Source of the DNA: Chryseobacterium sp.
GTDB taxonomy: Bacteria > Bacteroidota > Bacteroidia > Flavobacteriales > Weeksellaceae
Length of the DNA: 64,000 nucleotides
Direction of reading: 5' to 3'
Assembly: GCF_029240215.1 (NCBI RefSeq)
Contig: NZ_JARBTK010000001.1
Coordinates: 826,041-890,040, forward strand
Shown here: positions 17,243 through 25,727 of the stretch, in pieces
How positions within the stretch are numbered: the first letter of the stretch is position 1
Layout: each line of letters starts with the position of its first letter
The notes under the pieces: model-generated
What the model was told of the DNA's origin: nothing
The model's input: only the letters and a program-made list of their open reading frames with translations
The model's database searches: none
Program-made: the position numbers and the translations under genes

Positions 17243-17818
17243 ATGAGAAAAATAATTCTACTATTCACCTGCCTATTTAGTGTTGCTGCTTTTTCACAGA
17301 TCAAAGTTCTGAAAAATGAGACTTTGGTGGAAATCGGCAAGGAAAACTCGGTAGGTCTTTATAAAAAAGAAAACAGGTTTACTTTTAATTATCAGGATAT
17401 CAACACCAGTAATCTGAATACCTTCAGATCATTTTCGTTTTTGGATGTGAATGGCGATGTGATGGGGCTTTATAAACTTGTCACTGACGGTTTTATCGAC
17501 CAACCTGTAGGAAATGTCACTTTAGAACTTCCTAATGATATCATCGAACTTCATTATGAAAAAAATTACGGTCAGCCGACAGTACAATTCATTCAGTTTA
17601 TCAATAAAAACAGAAAATATGTAGGAAAATCACAGTTTTTAAATAAAAAGCAGATTGATAAAATTTTCGGGATCGGTACTTCAAAAGCGGCTTTGTACAA
17701 TAAACCAGCACAAAGAGCAGCCGCCGTTTCTAATGTGGCGAATACACAACAAACCTACACAAACGAAGCACCTGAAGCCACAAAGCCTGCAACGCCTAAA
17801 AAGAAATCAAGAAAATAA
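17243..17818 (+). CDS. Hypothetical exported protein
   Basis: Protein of 191 residues with a clear signal peptide (residues 1-18, cleaved after AAFS-Q). The mature part up to about 140 is mixed alpha/beta (KVLKNETLVEIGKENSVGLY) and the last 45 residues are an Ala/Pro/Thr/Lys-rich low-complexity tail ending in KKKSRK. There is no metal, nucleophile or lipoprotein motif. I do not recognise the family; it looks like a small periplasmic or outer-membrane-associated protein. A strong terminator follows, so it is a single-gene unit. Confidence 0.65.
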   Translation: MRKIILLFTCLFSVAAFSQIKVLKNETLVEIGKENSVGLYKKENRFTFNYQDINTSNLNTFRSFSFLDVNGDVMGLYKLVTDGFIDQPVGNVTLELPNDIIELHYEKNYGQPTVQFIQFINKNRKYVGKSQFLNKKQIDKIFGIGTSKAALYNKPAQRAAAVSNVANTQQTYTNEAPEATKPATPKKKSRK

Positions 17819-17839
17819 TTTTATTTTTTAATAATACTC

Positions 17840-17867
17840 AACTCATTCTCTGCGAATGAGTTTTTTT
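17840..17867 (+). terminator. Rho-independent terminator
   Basis: Perfect 9-bp stem AACTCATTC / GAATGAGTT, 5-base loop, followed by a run of T. Confidence 0.85.
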
Positions 17868-17900
17868 ATTTTATTTTTGTAAAAAGATTATCATTAAATT

Positions 17901-18611
17901 ATGTCTCTGCAAGTAATCAATCTCACCAAAAAGTTTGCTGAGCAAACTGCTCTCAACAACATTAATATTTCTATTGAAAAAAACGAAATCATCGGTCTTC
18001 TCGGTCCTAACGGAGCCGGAAAATCTACTTTGATGAAATCTATTGTGGGTGCTCTGAAAATTGATGAGGGCGAAATCATTTTTAATGGTAAAAACATTTC
18101 GGAAAATGAAATTGAAAGCAAAAGAAACATCGGTTTTCTTCCTGAAAACAATCCTTTATATCTAGAAATGTATGTGAAAGAATATCTGCAGTTTGTGGCA
18201 AATATTCACAAAATTTCTAAAGAAAGAGTAGATGAAGTGATTGAATTGATAGGAATTACTCCGGAAAAATCAAAAAAAATCGGACAGCTTTCGAAAGGAT
18301 ATAAGCAAAGAGTAGGTTTGGCTCAGGCGATCATTCATCAGCCGGATTTATTGATCTTAGACGAACCAACAAACGGTTTAGATCCTAATCAGATCATTGA
18401 AATCAGAAATGTGGTGAAAGAGATTGGTAAAGAAAAAACGGTATTGCTTTCCACGCACATTATGCAGGAAGTTGAAGCATTGTGTTCACGAGTGATTTTG
18501 ATTCACAAAGGAAATATCTTACAGGATTGCGCAGTTGAAGAGTTCAAAGGAAAATTCGATAGTTTAGAAGAAGCTTTTGCGAGCTATACACAGACAGAAA
18601 ATATTTTGTAA
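17901..18611 (+). CDS. ABC transporter ATP-binding protein, GldA-like
   Basis: Cytoplasmic ATPase of 236 residues with Walker A GPNGAGKST (35-43), signature LSKGYKQR (130-137), Walker B LLILDEPT (150-157) and the switch His in STHIMQE. The segment NNPLYLEMYVKEYL after the Q-loop position resembles GldA, the ATPase of the gliding-motility ABC complex of Bacteroidota, as do the closing residues FDSLEEAFASYT. It is, however, shorter than typical GldA (around 300 residues), and no GldF/GldG permease lies nearby, so I withhold the symbol. The next gene begins 56 bases downstream. Confidence 0.85.
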   Translation: MSLQVINLTKKFAEQTALNNINISIEKNEIIGLLGPNGAGKSTLMKSIVGALKIDEGEIIFNGKNISENEIESKRNIGFLPENNPLYLEMYVKEYLQFVANIHKISKERVDEVIELIGITPEKSKKIGQLSKGYKQRVGLAQAIIHQPDLLILDEPTNGLDPNQIIEIRNVVKEIGKEKTVLLSTHIMQEVEALCSRVILIHKGNILQDCAVEEFKGKFDSLEEAFASYTQTENIL

Positions 18612-18667
18612 TTGGCTCTAAATTTGATAACATTCCGGTACAATAATCTTAAAATACATCGACAAAA

Positions 18668-19120
18668 ATGATTAAGAAAATTATATTGTGCGCAACATTA
18701 GTACCCTTTTTATCTTTTGCAAAGGTGATAAAAGATGATAATATTTCTGATTTGCCTAAAGAAATCAAGAATAACAGAGGGGAAAAAGATCAGGAAAAAA
18801 TTCCGAAAACGGTTATTATTAAAACTAAAAAGTTTAAAATAAGAATCGATAAACAACCTAATGGAAATTATCTCTATCAATCGTGGGGTGCAAATACAAA
18901 AATTACTGCCAAACCAAGTATGATTATTTCTGACGGAGAAATTATTCCAGACGGAAGTGGAGGAAATTATTATTACGAGTTCAACAATAATAATTACAGC
19001 TATAAAGTGTACAGAAATTATCTTACAGATTCTGCAACAAAACCACCGTACACATTGATTGTTACCGATATTGATGGAAAAATTGTGGTAAAACAGGACG
19101 GAAGGGTTGTAAAAAATTAA
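18668..19120 (+). CDS. Hypothetical exported protein
   Basis: Protein of 150 residues with a signal peptide (1-18, LSFAK). The mature part begins with a charged stretch (KNNRGEKDQEKIPKT) and continues as beta-rich sequence with many Asn and Tyr (YYYEFNNNNYSYKVY). No known domain is recognised. It may be cotranscribed with the ABC ATPase 56 bases upstream, and it ends in front of a terminator. Function unknown. Confidence 0.65.
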   Translation: MIKKIILCATLVPFLSFAKVIKDDNISDLPKEIKNNRGEKDQEKIPKTVIIKTKKFKIRIDKQPNGNYLYQSWGANTKITAKPSMIISDGEIIPDGSGGNYYYEFNNNNYSYKVYRNYLTDSATKPPYTLIVTDIDGKIVVKQDGRVVKN

Positions 19121-19143
19121 ATTTAATTAAAAAATCAAATAAT

Positions 19144-19175
19144 AAATTCCTAATTTTCACGATTAGGAATTTTTC
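19144..19175 (+). terminator. Rho-independent terminator
   Basis: Perfect 11-bp stem AAATTCCTAAT / ATTAGGAATTT with a 7-base loop and trailing T-run, 24 bases after the previous stop and just before the adenine deaminase gene. Confidence 0.8.
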
Positions 19176-19192
19176 ATTTTAATAAAAGCACA

Positions 19193-20821
19193 ATGGAATT
19201 TACAGTTAAAGCCAATTTAATAGACATCATTTCAAAGGAAACTTACTCTGCTGAGGTTGTCATTTCAAATAAAAAAATCACTTCAGTAAAAAAAATTGAG
19301 GAAAACTTAGATACATATATTTTACCGGGATTTATTGATGCTCATGTTCATATAGAAAGCAGTATGCTTGTCCCGTCAGAATTTGCCCGAATTGCCGTAA
19401 AACACGGAACTGTAGGAACGATTTCCGATCCTCATGAGATCGCCAATGTTTTAGGAGTTACCGGTGTAGATTATATGATTCACAACGCCAAGCAAGTTCC
19501 GTTTCACTTTTATTTTGGAGCTCCTTCATGTGTTCCCGCAACTCAATTTGAAACAGCAGGAGCAATAATTGATTCAAATGATATTGATCAACTATTGAGC
19601 AGAAATGAAATCGTTTATCTGGCTGAAATGATGAATTTTCCTGGTGTGATTTATAATGATGAAGAAGTTTTAAAGAAAATTGCTTCTGCAAAAAAACATA
19701 AAAAACCCATCGACGGCCACGCTCCCGGATTAATGGGTGAAGGATTGAAGACTTATTTTGATGCAGGAATAACTACTGATCACGAATGTTTTGGTCACAC
19801 GGAAGCTTTGGAAAAACTGAAACATGGTGTAAAAATAATGATCAGAGAAGGTAGTGCCGCTAAAAATTTCGATACATTAATTCCATTATTAAAAGATTTC
19901 CCAGAGCAGATCATGTTCTGTTGTGATGACAAACATCCTGATAATTTGATTGAATCTCATATCAACGATCATGTAAAACGTGCTTTGAAAGAAGGTCACG
20001 ATTTATACGACGTTTTGCGTGCGGCTTCTTACAATGTTATCAATCACTATCATTTACCGATTGGTCTATTAAAAGTTGGAGACAATGCAGATTTTATTGA
20101 AATTGATAATATTAATGATCTTAATATTTTAAAAACGTACATCAATGGAGAATTGGTAGCAGAGAACGGAAAATCATTTATTGAATCTGTTGAAGCCCCG
20201 ATTGTGAATAATTTTAATTGCAATATGAAACAACCTTCTGATTTTAAAATTAAAAGTGAAGGTGAAAAAATTCGGGTAATAGAAGCTTTAGACGGACAAT
20301 TAATTACGCACGAAATTCAAGCAGAAACTTTAGTAATTGAGGGATTTGCTGAATCAAATATTAAAGAAGACATTCTGAAAATTGCCGTTGTGAATCGTTA
20401 CAATGACGCACCTGTCGCAACTGCTTTTATTAAAAATTTTGGTTTAAAAAGTGGTGCAATCGCATCTTGTGTTGCCCACGATTGTCATAATATCGTTGTT
20501 GTAGGAACTAATGATGAAGATATCTGTAAAGCTGTTAATGCAGTGATTAAAGCAAAGGGAGGAATTTCTTTAGCGACAGAAGCTGAAGAATTGGTTTTGG
20601 AATTACCTATTGCCGGAATTATGACCGATCTTCCTGCTGAAGAAGTCGCTGAATTATACATTAAATTAGATCGAAGAGCTAAAGAATTAGGAAGTAAACT
20701 GAGAGCGCCTTACATGAGCTTATCTTTTATGGCACTTTTGGTAATTCCTGAACTAAAACTGAGTGATAAAGGCTTGTTTAACGGTAAAATTTTTGAGTTT
20801 ACGGATGTTTTTGTGAAATAA
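19193..20821 (+). CDS. ade: Adenine deaminase
   Basis: Amidohydrolase of 542 residues that converts adenine to hypoxanthine and ammonia (EC 3.5.4.2) in purine salvage. The metal-binding opening motif [13 protein letters not shown] is at 45-57, followed by the family-specific block [16 protein letters not shown] (about 70-85). Further metal or catalytic segments are [16 protein letters not shown] and [10 protein letters not shown]. The long C-terminal domain with [12 protein letters not shown] and the closing [20 protein letters not shown] are typical of Ade and absent from other amidohydrolases. Its length is normal. The stop is two bases from the stop of the convergent patatin gene, leaving no room for a separate terminator. 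Confidence 0.95.
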   Translation: MEFTVKANLIDIISKETYSAEVVISNKKITSVKKIEENLDTYILPGFIDAHVHIESSMLVPSEFARIAVKHGTVGTISDPHEIANVLGVTGVDYMIHNAKQVPFHFYFGAPSCVPATQFETAGAIIDSNDIDQLLSRNEIVYLAEMMNFPGVIYNDEEVLKKIASAKKHKKPIDGHAPGLMGEGLKTYFDAGITTDHECFGHTEALEKLKHGVKIMIREGSAAKNFDTLIPLLKDFPEQIMFCCDDKHPDNLIESHINDHVKRALKEGHDLYDVLRAASYNVINHYHLPIGLLKVGDNADFIEIDNINDLNILKTYINGELVAENGKSFIESVEAPIVNNFNCNMKQPSDFKIKSEGEKIRVIEALDGQLITHEIQAETLVIEGFAESNIKEDILKIAVVNRYNDAPVATAFIKNFGLKSGAIASCVAHDCHNIVVVGTNDEDICKAVNAVIKAKGGISLATEAEELVLELPIAGIMTDLPAEEVAELYIKLDRRAKELGSKLRAPYMSLSFMALLVIPELKLSDKGLFNGKIFEFTDVFVK

Positions 20822-20823
20822 AT

Positions 20824-21615
20824 TTAATTTTTCAGTTCTTTCACAAAATCACTTTCAGAATAGCTGTTTTTAGCAGCTTCATAACCAATGTTGTAAATTT
20901 GTTCGAGACGATCTTTTTTTCTTTCAAAATTTCCAAAAGCGGAAAGGTCTTTTGAGGAAATAAGCCAGTCACAATATTCAAATTTCACTTTTTCAACTCT
21001 GTAGGAAAACAAATCGAATGATCGTGAAACAATAGATTTAATAGTTTTAAGATCAGTAATTTTAATATCATGAGGTGGCGAAACAAATACGCCAATCAAT
21101 TTATCACAGTCATTTCTGATAATATCTGCCGGAAAGTTATTGAGAACCCCTCCATCACAATACATTTCTTCACCCAAAATATAAGGCGTTGTAATTCCGG
21201 GAATTGAGCAGGAAGCAATCATCGCATCAATGACTTTAAAATCTTTATCGAATACTTTTTCGGTTCCGGAAACCAATTCTGTAGCAACAATTCTCACTTC
21301 TTTATCCAGATCACCAATTTTCATATCCTGAAAAATAGGTTTGAGATAATTGGCAAAAATAATGGAGGAAACCAATCCGGGTTGATTAAAAGTAAAATGT
21401 TTCCAGTTAAAAAAATAGATAGATTGAAAGAAATCTAAAATTTCTTCAGGCTTTTTTCCGATTGCATAAAGACAACCGACAATGGATCCTGCACTGCAAC
21501 ATGAAAGAATATCAATATCAATATTTTTCTCGCTCAGGAATTTTAAAACTCCTGCATGAGCAATACCTTTTGTACCGCCTCCCGATAAAACCAATCCTGT
21601 TTTTTCAAAATTCAT
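20824..21615 (-). CDS. Patatin-like phospholipase with altered nucleophile elbow
   Basis: Cytosolic patatin-fold acyl hydrolase of 263 residues, the short RssA-like type. The oxyanion motif SGGGTKG is at 11-17 and the second catalytic motif DGG at 154-156 (MYCDGGVLNNFP). The nucleophile motif normally reads GxSxG; here residues 39-43 read CCSAG, so Ser41 is present but the first glycine is Cys39. Ser-Asp dyad geometry is otherwise kept, so it may still be active on lipids. The neighbour downstream is convergent ade. Confidence 0.88.
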   Translation of the reverse strand: MNFEKTGLVLSGGGTKGIAHAGVLKFLSEKNIDIDILSCCSAGSIVGCLYAIGKKPEEILDFFQSIYFFNWKHFTFNQPGLVSSIIFANYLKPIFQDMKIGDLDKEVRIVATELVSGTEKVFDKDFKVIDAMIASCSIPGITTPYILGEEMYCDGGVLNNFPADIIRNDCDKLIGVFVSPPHDIKITDLKTIKSIVSRSFDLFSYRVEKVKFEYCDWLISSKDLSAFGNFERKKDRLEQIYNIGYEAAKNSYSESDFVKELKN

Positions 21616-21713
21616 TGAATAAATTTAAAGAAAACTCTCTGGAAATTTCACTCTATTCATGTTAATTATTATGCGTAACTAATTAATCAAAATTTTAACA
21701 GCAAATACAAATT

Positions 21714-22307
21714 TTAAGACTTACTGATTTTAGCATCGTACAAACGTAAGAGCTTTACAAAATCTTCTTCTGTATTCGCTGATTTTAATCTGAGTTCCAA
21801 ATCCGGATAATCTTTAAATATGATTCTAAATTTACGTTTTAGATCATCAAAGAAGCCCCAATAAAGAATATTTTTATTATTATCTGTAATATAGCCTTTT
21901 ATTTCCAGCTGCATAGCCAACGTTGGATTGTGATAATCTTTGTACCAGTTTATATTTTTCCCTTCGTACAAAATTTCGATGAGTCCTTGTTCTTTTGGAA
22001 GTCTCCCTGATGAAGCAAAATATTCGTGTTTCAGATTGTTCTCATCAGTGATTTTGATATATTTAATATCATTCGGCTGCACCCAGATTTCATTTCCGTT
22101 AGAATCTCTCATTTTCATCTTAAACATGATCGTGGCAAAGTAATACTTCTTATTACTGAATTTACCAATGTTTCTGACTTTAGCTTTTATTGTATCCTGA
22201 GTGTTTTTTAATATATATTCCGTAGAGAAAAAACCTTTGTCATTTTGTTCTTGAGAAAATAAGAATACTGAAAATAGAGAAAATAATAAAATGAATCTTG
22301 TCTTCAT
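21714..22307 (-). CDS. Hypothetical exported protein
   Basis: Protein of 197 residues with a signal peptide (1-18, FLFSQ). The mature part is beta-rich (IKYIKITDENNLKHEYFAS, GLIEILYEGKNINWY) with a helical C-terminus containing Leu/Asp repeats (TEEDFVKLLRLYDAK). It resembles the small secreted proteins of flavobacteria that read a property and report in Tyr-rich strands, but I recognise no defined family. It sits alone between lpdA and the patatin gene on the same strand, 66 bases after lpdA. Confidence 0.65.
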   Translation of the reverse strand: MKTRFILLFSLFSVFLFSQEQNDKGFFSTEYILKNTQDTIKAKVRNIGKFSNKKYYFATIMFKMKMRDSNGNEIWVQPNDIKYIKITDENNLKHEYFASSGRLPKEQGLIEILYEGKNINWYKDYHNPTLAMQLEIKGYITDNNKNILYWGFFDDLKRKFRIIFKDYPDLELRLKSANTEEDFVKLLRLYDAKISKS

Positions 22308-22316
22308 AAATATAGA

Positions 22317-22346
22317 GTAAAAAAGCCCAGACAGAATCTGAGCTTT
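22317..22346 (-). terminator. Terminator of lpdA
   Basis: 9-bp stem (plus strand AAAGCCCAG 22322-22330 and CTGAGCTTT 22338-22346, one G-U pair in the minus-strand RNA), 7-base loop, followed by Ts on the minus strand. Confidence 0.7.
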
Positions 22347-22373
22347 AGATATATAATAAATTATACTTTAAAA

Positions 22374-23762
22374 TTAAATGTGAATCACTTCACCATATGC
22401 AGCAGCAGCAGCTTCCATAATCGCTTCAGAAACCGTTGGATGCGGATGAATAGATTTGATGATTTCGTGACCTGTAGTTTCCAGTTTTCTTGCAACCACA
22501 GCTTCAGCAACCATATCGGTAACGCCTTCACCAATCATATGACAACCTAACCATTCTCCGTATTTAGCATCGAAAATTACTTTGATGAAACCGTCAGTAT
22601 TTCCGTTTGCAGTAGCTTTTCCACTTGCAGAAAGAGGAAATTTACCAACTTTGATTTCGTAACCTTTTTCTTTAGCCTGCTTTTCAGTAAGACCAACAGA
22701 TGCTACTTCAGGGTGACAGTAAGTACATCCGGGAATATTGCCATAGTCGATTTTCTCAACGTGCAAGCCTTTGATTTTTTCTACACAAGTGATTCCTTCA
22801 GCAGAAGCAACGTGCGCTAAAGCCTGAGTCGGGATGATATCTCCGATCGCATAGTAACCAGGAACTGAAGTTTCGTACCATTCGTTAACCAAAACTCTAC
22901 CTTTATCTGTCTGAATTCCCACTTCTTCAAGACCGATGTTCTCAATGTTTGCAGCAATTCCAACTGCAGACAATAAAATATCAGCTTCAAGAGTTACGTT
23001 TCCGTTTGCAGTTTTTACAGTAGCTTTCACACCGTTTCCGCTTGTGTCCACGCTTTCAACAGATGCGTTAGTCATGATGTCAATGCCTGATTTTTTCAGA
23101 GATTTCTCTAAGTGTTTTGAGATTTCTTCATCTTCCACAGGAACAATGTTTGGTAAAAATTCAACAACCGTAACTTTCGTACCCATTGTATTATAGAAAT
23201 CAGCAAACTCAACTCCAATAGCTCCAGAACCAACAACGATCATAGATTTTGGCTGCTCAGGAAGAGACAATGCCTGTCTGTATCCGATTACTTTTTTACC
23301 GTCTTGAGGCAAGTTTGGTAATTCTCTAGAACGGGCTCCTGTAGCGATAATGATGTTTGTTCCTGTATATTCAGTTACTTTACCTTCTTTATCAGTCACA
23401 GAAACTTTTTTCCCTTTCTGAACTTTAGCTGTACCAAGAATTACATCAATTTTGTTCTTTTTCATCAAGAACTCAATTCCTTTGCTCATCTTAGAAGCAA
23501 CACCACGGCTTCTCTGGATCACATTCGGAAACTCAAAACTAGCTTCCACTTTATTTAAACCATAATCTTCAGCGTGATTGATGTAATGAAAAACCTGAGC
23601 CGACTTCAACAAAGCTTTCGTTGGAATACATCCCCAGTTAAGACAGATTCCTCCTAAATTTTCTTTCTCGATAATTGCGGTTTTGAAACCCAACTGTGCC
23701 GCTCTGATTGCTGTAACATATCCACCAGGACCACTTCCGATGACAATAATATCGTAATTCAT
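22374..23762 (-). CDS. lpdA: Dihydrolipoyl dehydrogenase
   Basis: E3 flavoenzyme of 462 residues that reoxidises lipoamide in 2-oxoacid dehydrogenase complexes (EC 1.8.1.4). It has the FAD motif GSGPGG (9-14), the redox disulfide C40-C45 in GGICLNWGCIPTK, the NAD motif VGSGAIGVEFADF, and the C-terminal dimer-interface active site HPHPTVSE. The length is standard. The fused E1 gene at 37068 may be its functional partner; no E2 gene lies in the window. It ends at a hairpin terminator. Confidence 0.96.
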   Translation of the reverse strand: MNYDIIVIGSGPGGYVTAIRAAQLGFKTAIIEKENLGGICLNWGCIPTKALLKSAQVFHYINHAEDYGLNKVEASFEFPNVIQRSRGVASKMSKGIEFLMKKNKIDVILGTAKVQKGKKVSVTDKEGKVTEYTGTNIIIATGARSRELPNLPQDGKKVIGYRQALSLPEQPKSMIVVGSGAIGVEFADFYNTMGTKVTVVEFLPNIVPVEDEEISKHLEKSLKKSGIDIMTNASVESVDTSGNGVKATVKTANGNVTLEADILLSAVGIAANIENIGLEEVGIQTDKGRVLVNEWYETSVPGYYAIGDIIPTQALAHVASAEGITCVEKIKGLHVEKIDYGNIPGCTYCHPEVASVGLTEKQAKEKGYEIKVGKFPLSASGKATANGNTDGFIKVIFDAKYGEWLGCHMIGEGVTDMVAEAVVARKLETTGHEIIKSIHPHPTVSEAIMEAAAAAYGEVIHI

Positions 23763-23810
23763 TAGCTTAAAATTTTTATGCGAATTTAAGGAAAAATATT
23801 GACGAAAACG

Positions 23811-23836
23811 AAAAGCAACTCTACCAAGTTGCTTTT
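23811..23836 (-). terminator. Hairpin terminator after the sugar dehydrogenase-like gene
   Basis: Perfect 10-bp stem AAAAGCAACT / AGTTGCTTTT with a 6-base loop, 9 bases beyond the stop of the minus-strand gene and close to the start side of lpdA. Confidence 0.7.
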
Positions 23837-23845
23837 GCTGTTTTT

Positions 23846-25162
23846 TTACTTATCCTTGTTGTAGGAAACCCTCCAGACAATTCCGCTGACATCATCTGCA
23901 ACGAGTAAAGATCCGTCTGCGATCTGTAAAATGCCGACCGGTCTTCCATAGACATCACCTTTATCTTTATCCGCAATAAAACCAGTCAGGAATGGTTCAA
24001 AACTTCCTGCCGCTTTGCCGTTTTTAAATGGTACAAAAGCAACCTGATAACCTACCAAAGACGAACGGTTCCAAGAGCCGTGCTGTCCGATAAAAGCTCC
24101 ATTTTTATATTTTTCGGGGAACTTTTGTCCTGTATAAAATGTCAATCCCAAAGATGCGGTATGAGATCCCAAAGGGACATCCGGAACAATTGCTTTTGCA
24201 ACCAAATCAGGTTTTTCTCCTTTTCTTCTAGGATCTTCATGTTTCCCGAAATATGAATAAGGCCATCCGTAGAAAGCATCTTTTTTCACACTTGTCAAAT
24301 AATCGGGAACCAGCTCATCTCCTAATTCATCTCTTTCATTCACGACCGTCCATAATTCTCCGGTTGTGGGATTCCAACTCATTCCTACTGGATTTCTAAG
24401 TCCTGCTGCAAATATTTTTTCTCCGCTTCCGTCAGGATTCACTTCTAAAATATTAGCTCTCCGTACCTCATACTCCATTCCGTTTTCTCCAACATTACTT
24501 CCCGACCCTACCGAAATATAGATTTTAGAATTGTCTTTATTTGAAATTAAATTTCTCGTCCAGTGATTATTATATCCTCCCGCCGGAAGATTGACGATTT
24601 TCTTACCAGGTTTTGTTATTTTTGTTTCGCCTTCTTTGTATGGATAAACCCAAAGCCCGTCAGTATTTGCCACATAAAATTGATCTTTAATAATCAGCAT
24701 TCCGTAAGGTTGATTTAAATTATCAAGAAAAACAGAAGAAGATTCTGCAACTCCGTCTTTATTGGCATCTCTGTAAAGAATAATTCTGTTCGCTGATTTT
24801 CCGCCAACTTCGGCATCACTTTTTCCGCTGATATCATTTTTGATCTTTTCTTTTGTTGTACGTTCAGAATTGGAAAGCACCACAAAAATATCGCCATTTG
24901 AAGCCTGAATCATGTTACGTGGACTTTTAATATTTTCCGCAAATCTTGTCACTGTAAATCCTTCAGGGGCAACTGGAGTTTTTCCCGATGGCCATCCAAT
25001 AACATTACTGAATTTATTTTTAGCACTTTTTTCGTCCGGAGCAGGTAACTGTAAAGTATCGGTTTCGGTTTTAACCACGTCTTTCTGCATATTTTCAGAA
25101 CTTTTCTTGTCTTTGCAACTTACAACCAGCGCAATTACAATAGGTAGAATAAATTTTTTCAT
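23846..25162 (-). CDS. PQQ-dependent sugar dehydrogenase-like lipoprotein
   Basis: Periplasmic lipoprotein of 438 residues from the ATG at 25162. The frame extends 18 codons further upstream, but only the inner start gives a proper lipoprotein signal with Cys16 (ALVVSC). The mature protein is a six-bladed propeller of the sorbosone/soluble glucose dehydrogenase type: FTVTRFAENIKSPRNM opens it, AAGLRNPVGMSWNPTTGELW is the conserved blade motif, and GQHGSWNRSSLVGYQV and GRPVGILQIADGSLLVADD close it. Family members oxidise aldoses with PQQ; cofactor residues cannot be checked here. A Ser/Lys/Asp-rich linker of 40 residues follows the lipid anchor. Confidence 0.88.
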   Translation of the reverse strand: MKKFILPIVIALVVSCKDKKSSENMQKDVVKTETDTLQLPAPDEKSAKNKFSNVIGWPSGKTPVAPEGFTVTRFAENIKSPRNMIQASNGDIFVVLSNSERTTKEKIKNDISGKSDAEVGGKSANRIILYRDANKDGVAESSSVFLDNLNQPYGMLIIKDQFYVANTDGLWVYPYKEGETKITKPGKKIVNLPAGGYNNHWTRNLISNKDNSKIYISVGSGSNVGENGMEYEVRRANILEVNPDGSGEKIFAAGLRNPVGMSWNPTTGELWTVVNERDELGDELVPDYLTSVKKDAFYGWPYSYFGKHEDPRRKGEKPDLVAKAIVPDVPLGSHTASLGLTFYTGQKFPEKYKNGAFIGQHGSWNRSSLVGYQVAFVPFKNGKAAGSFEPFLTGFIADKDKGDVYGRPVGILQIADGSLLVADDVSGIVWRVSYNKDK

Positions 25163-25321
25163 AAATTTTATTGAGTGATTTGACAGATTATTGAAATTTC
25201 TACATTTCACGAACAAAAACTATTCCTTTAAAGCTTCATAACAGCTTTCATGAGATAAAATAAGATTAGAATGTTTAAATTATTTTTAGCAGAAACAAAG
25301 TTTTACAGTTTAATTTTAAAC

Positions 25322-25355
25322 AAAAAAAGAGAACGCAAAAACATTCTCTTTTTTT
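25322..25355 (-). terminator. Rho-independent terminator
   Basis: Perfect 12-bp stem (AAAAAAAGAGAA / TTCTCTTTTTTT) with a 10-base loop, 22 bases beyond the stop of the 87-residue minus-strand gene. The symmetrical A/T tails could also stop plus-strand reading. Confidence 0.8.
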
Positions 25356-25377
25356 ATTTATTAACTTGAAATTGATA

Positions 25378-25641
25378 TTACCTTGCACTTCTCAGTAATT
25401 TCTTTTCATTCTGATATCTTAAATTCAAAGCTTTCAATTGCTCCTGCTTCATCTTTTTGGTTGCAATCGGATGATTCATTATGAGCTTTTTCTCTGCATT
25501 GTATCTTTTTTGTAATTCGCGGGATTTACTGTTTGTCAGCTCCGTTTTTGACGGATGTGGCGGAGCAGGCGGACGTTTTTGTCCATATACACTCATTGAT
25601 AATCCAAATAACAATACAGTTGATATTAGTAACTTTTTCAT
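25378..25641 (-). CDS. Small exported basic protein
   Basis: Protein of 87 residues: signal peptide (1-20, SVYGQ), a Pro-rich start (KRPPAPPHPSK), then one long Lys/Arg/Glu-rich helix (SRELQKRYNAEKKLI and KMKQEQLKALNLRYQNEKK). It resembles small periplasmic coiled-coil proteins; no named family is recognised. It lies 86 bases from the GH3 gene on the same strand and is followed by a strong terminator, so it may be the last gene of a unit containing both. Confidence 0.6.
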   Translation of the reverse strand: MKKLLISTVLLFGLSMSVYGQKRPPAPPHPSKTELTNSKSRELQKRYNAEKKLIMNHPIATKKMKQEQLKALNLRYQNEKKLLRSAR

Positions 25642-25727
25642 GACATTTTATTTTTTGAATGATTTAAATTATTTCATTCAGATTCATGATAAACATTACA
25701 TATATCATACCACATTATCAAGAGGTA

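Noticed and set aside
17901..18611. Firm assignment as gldA
   Set aside because: Sequence resembles GldA in places but is shorter than usual, and no GldF/GldG or other gliding genes are near.
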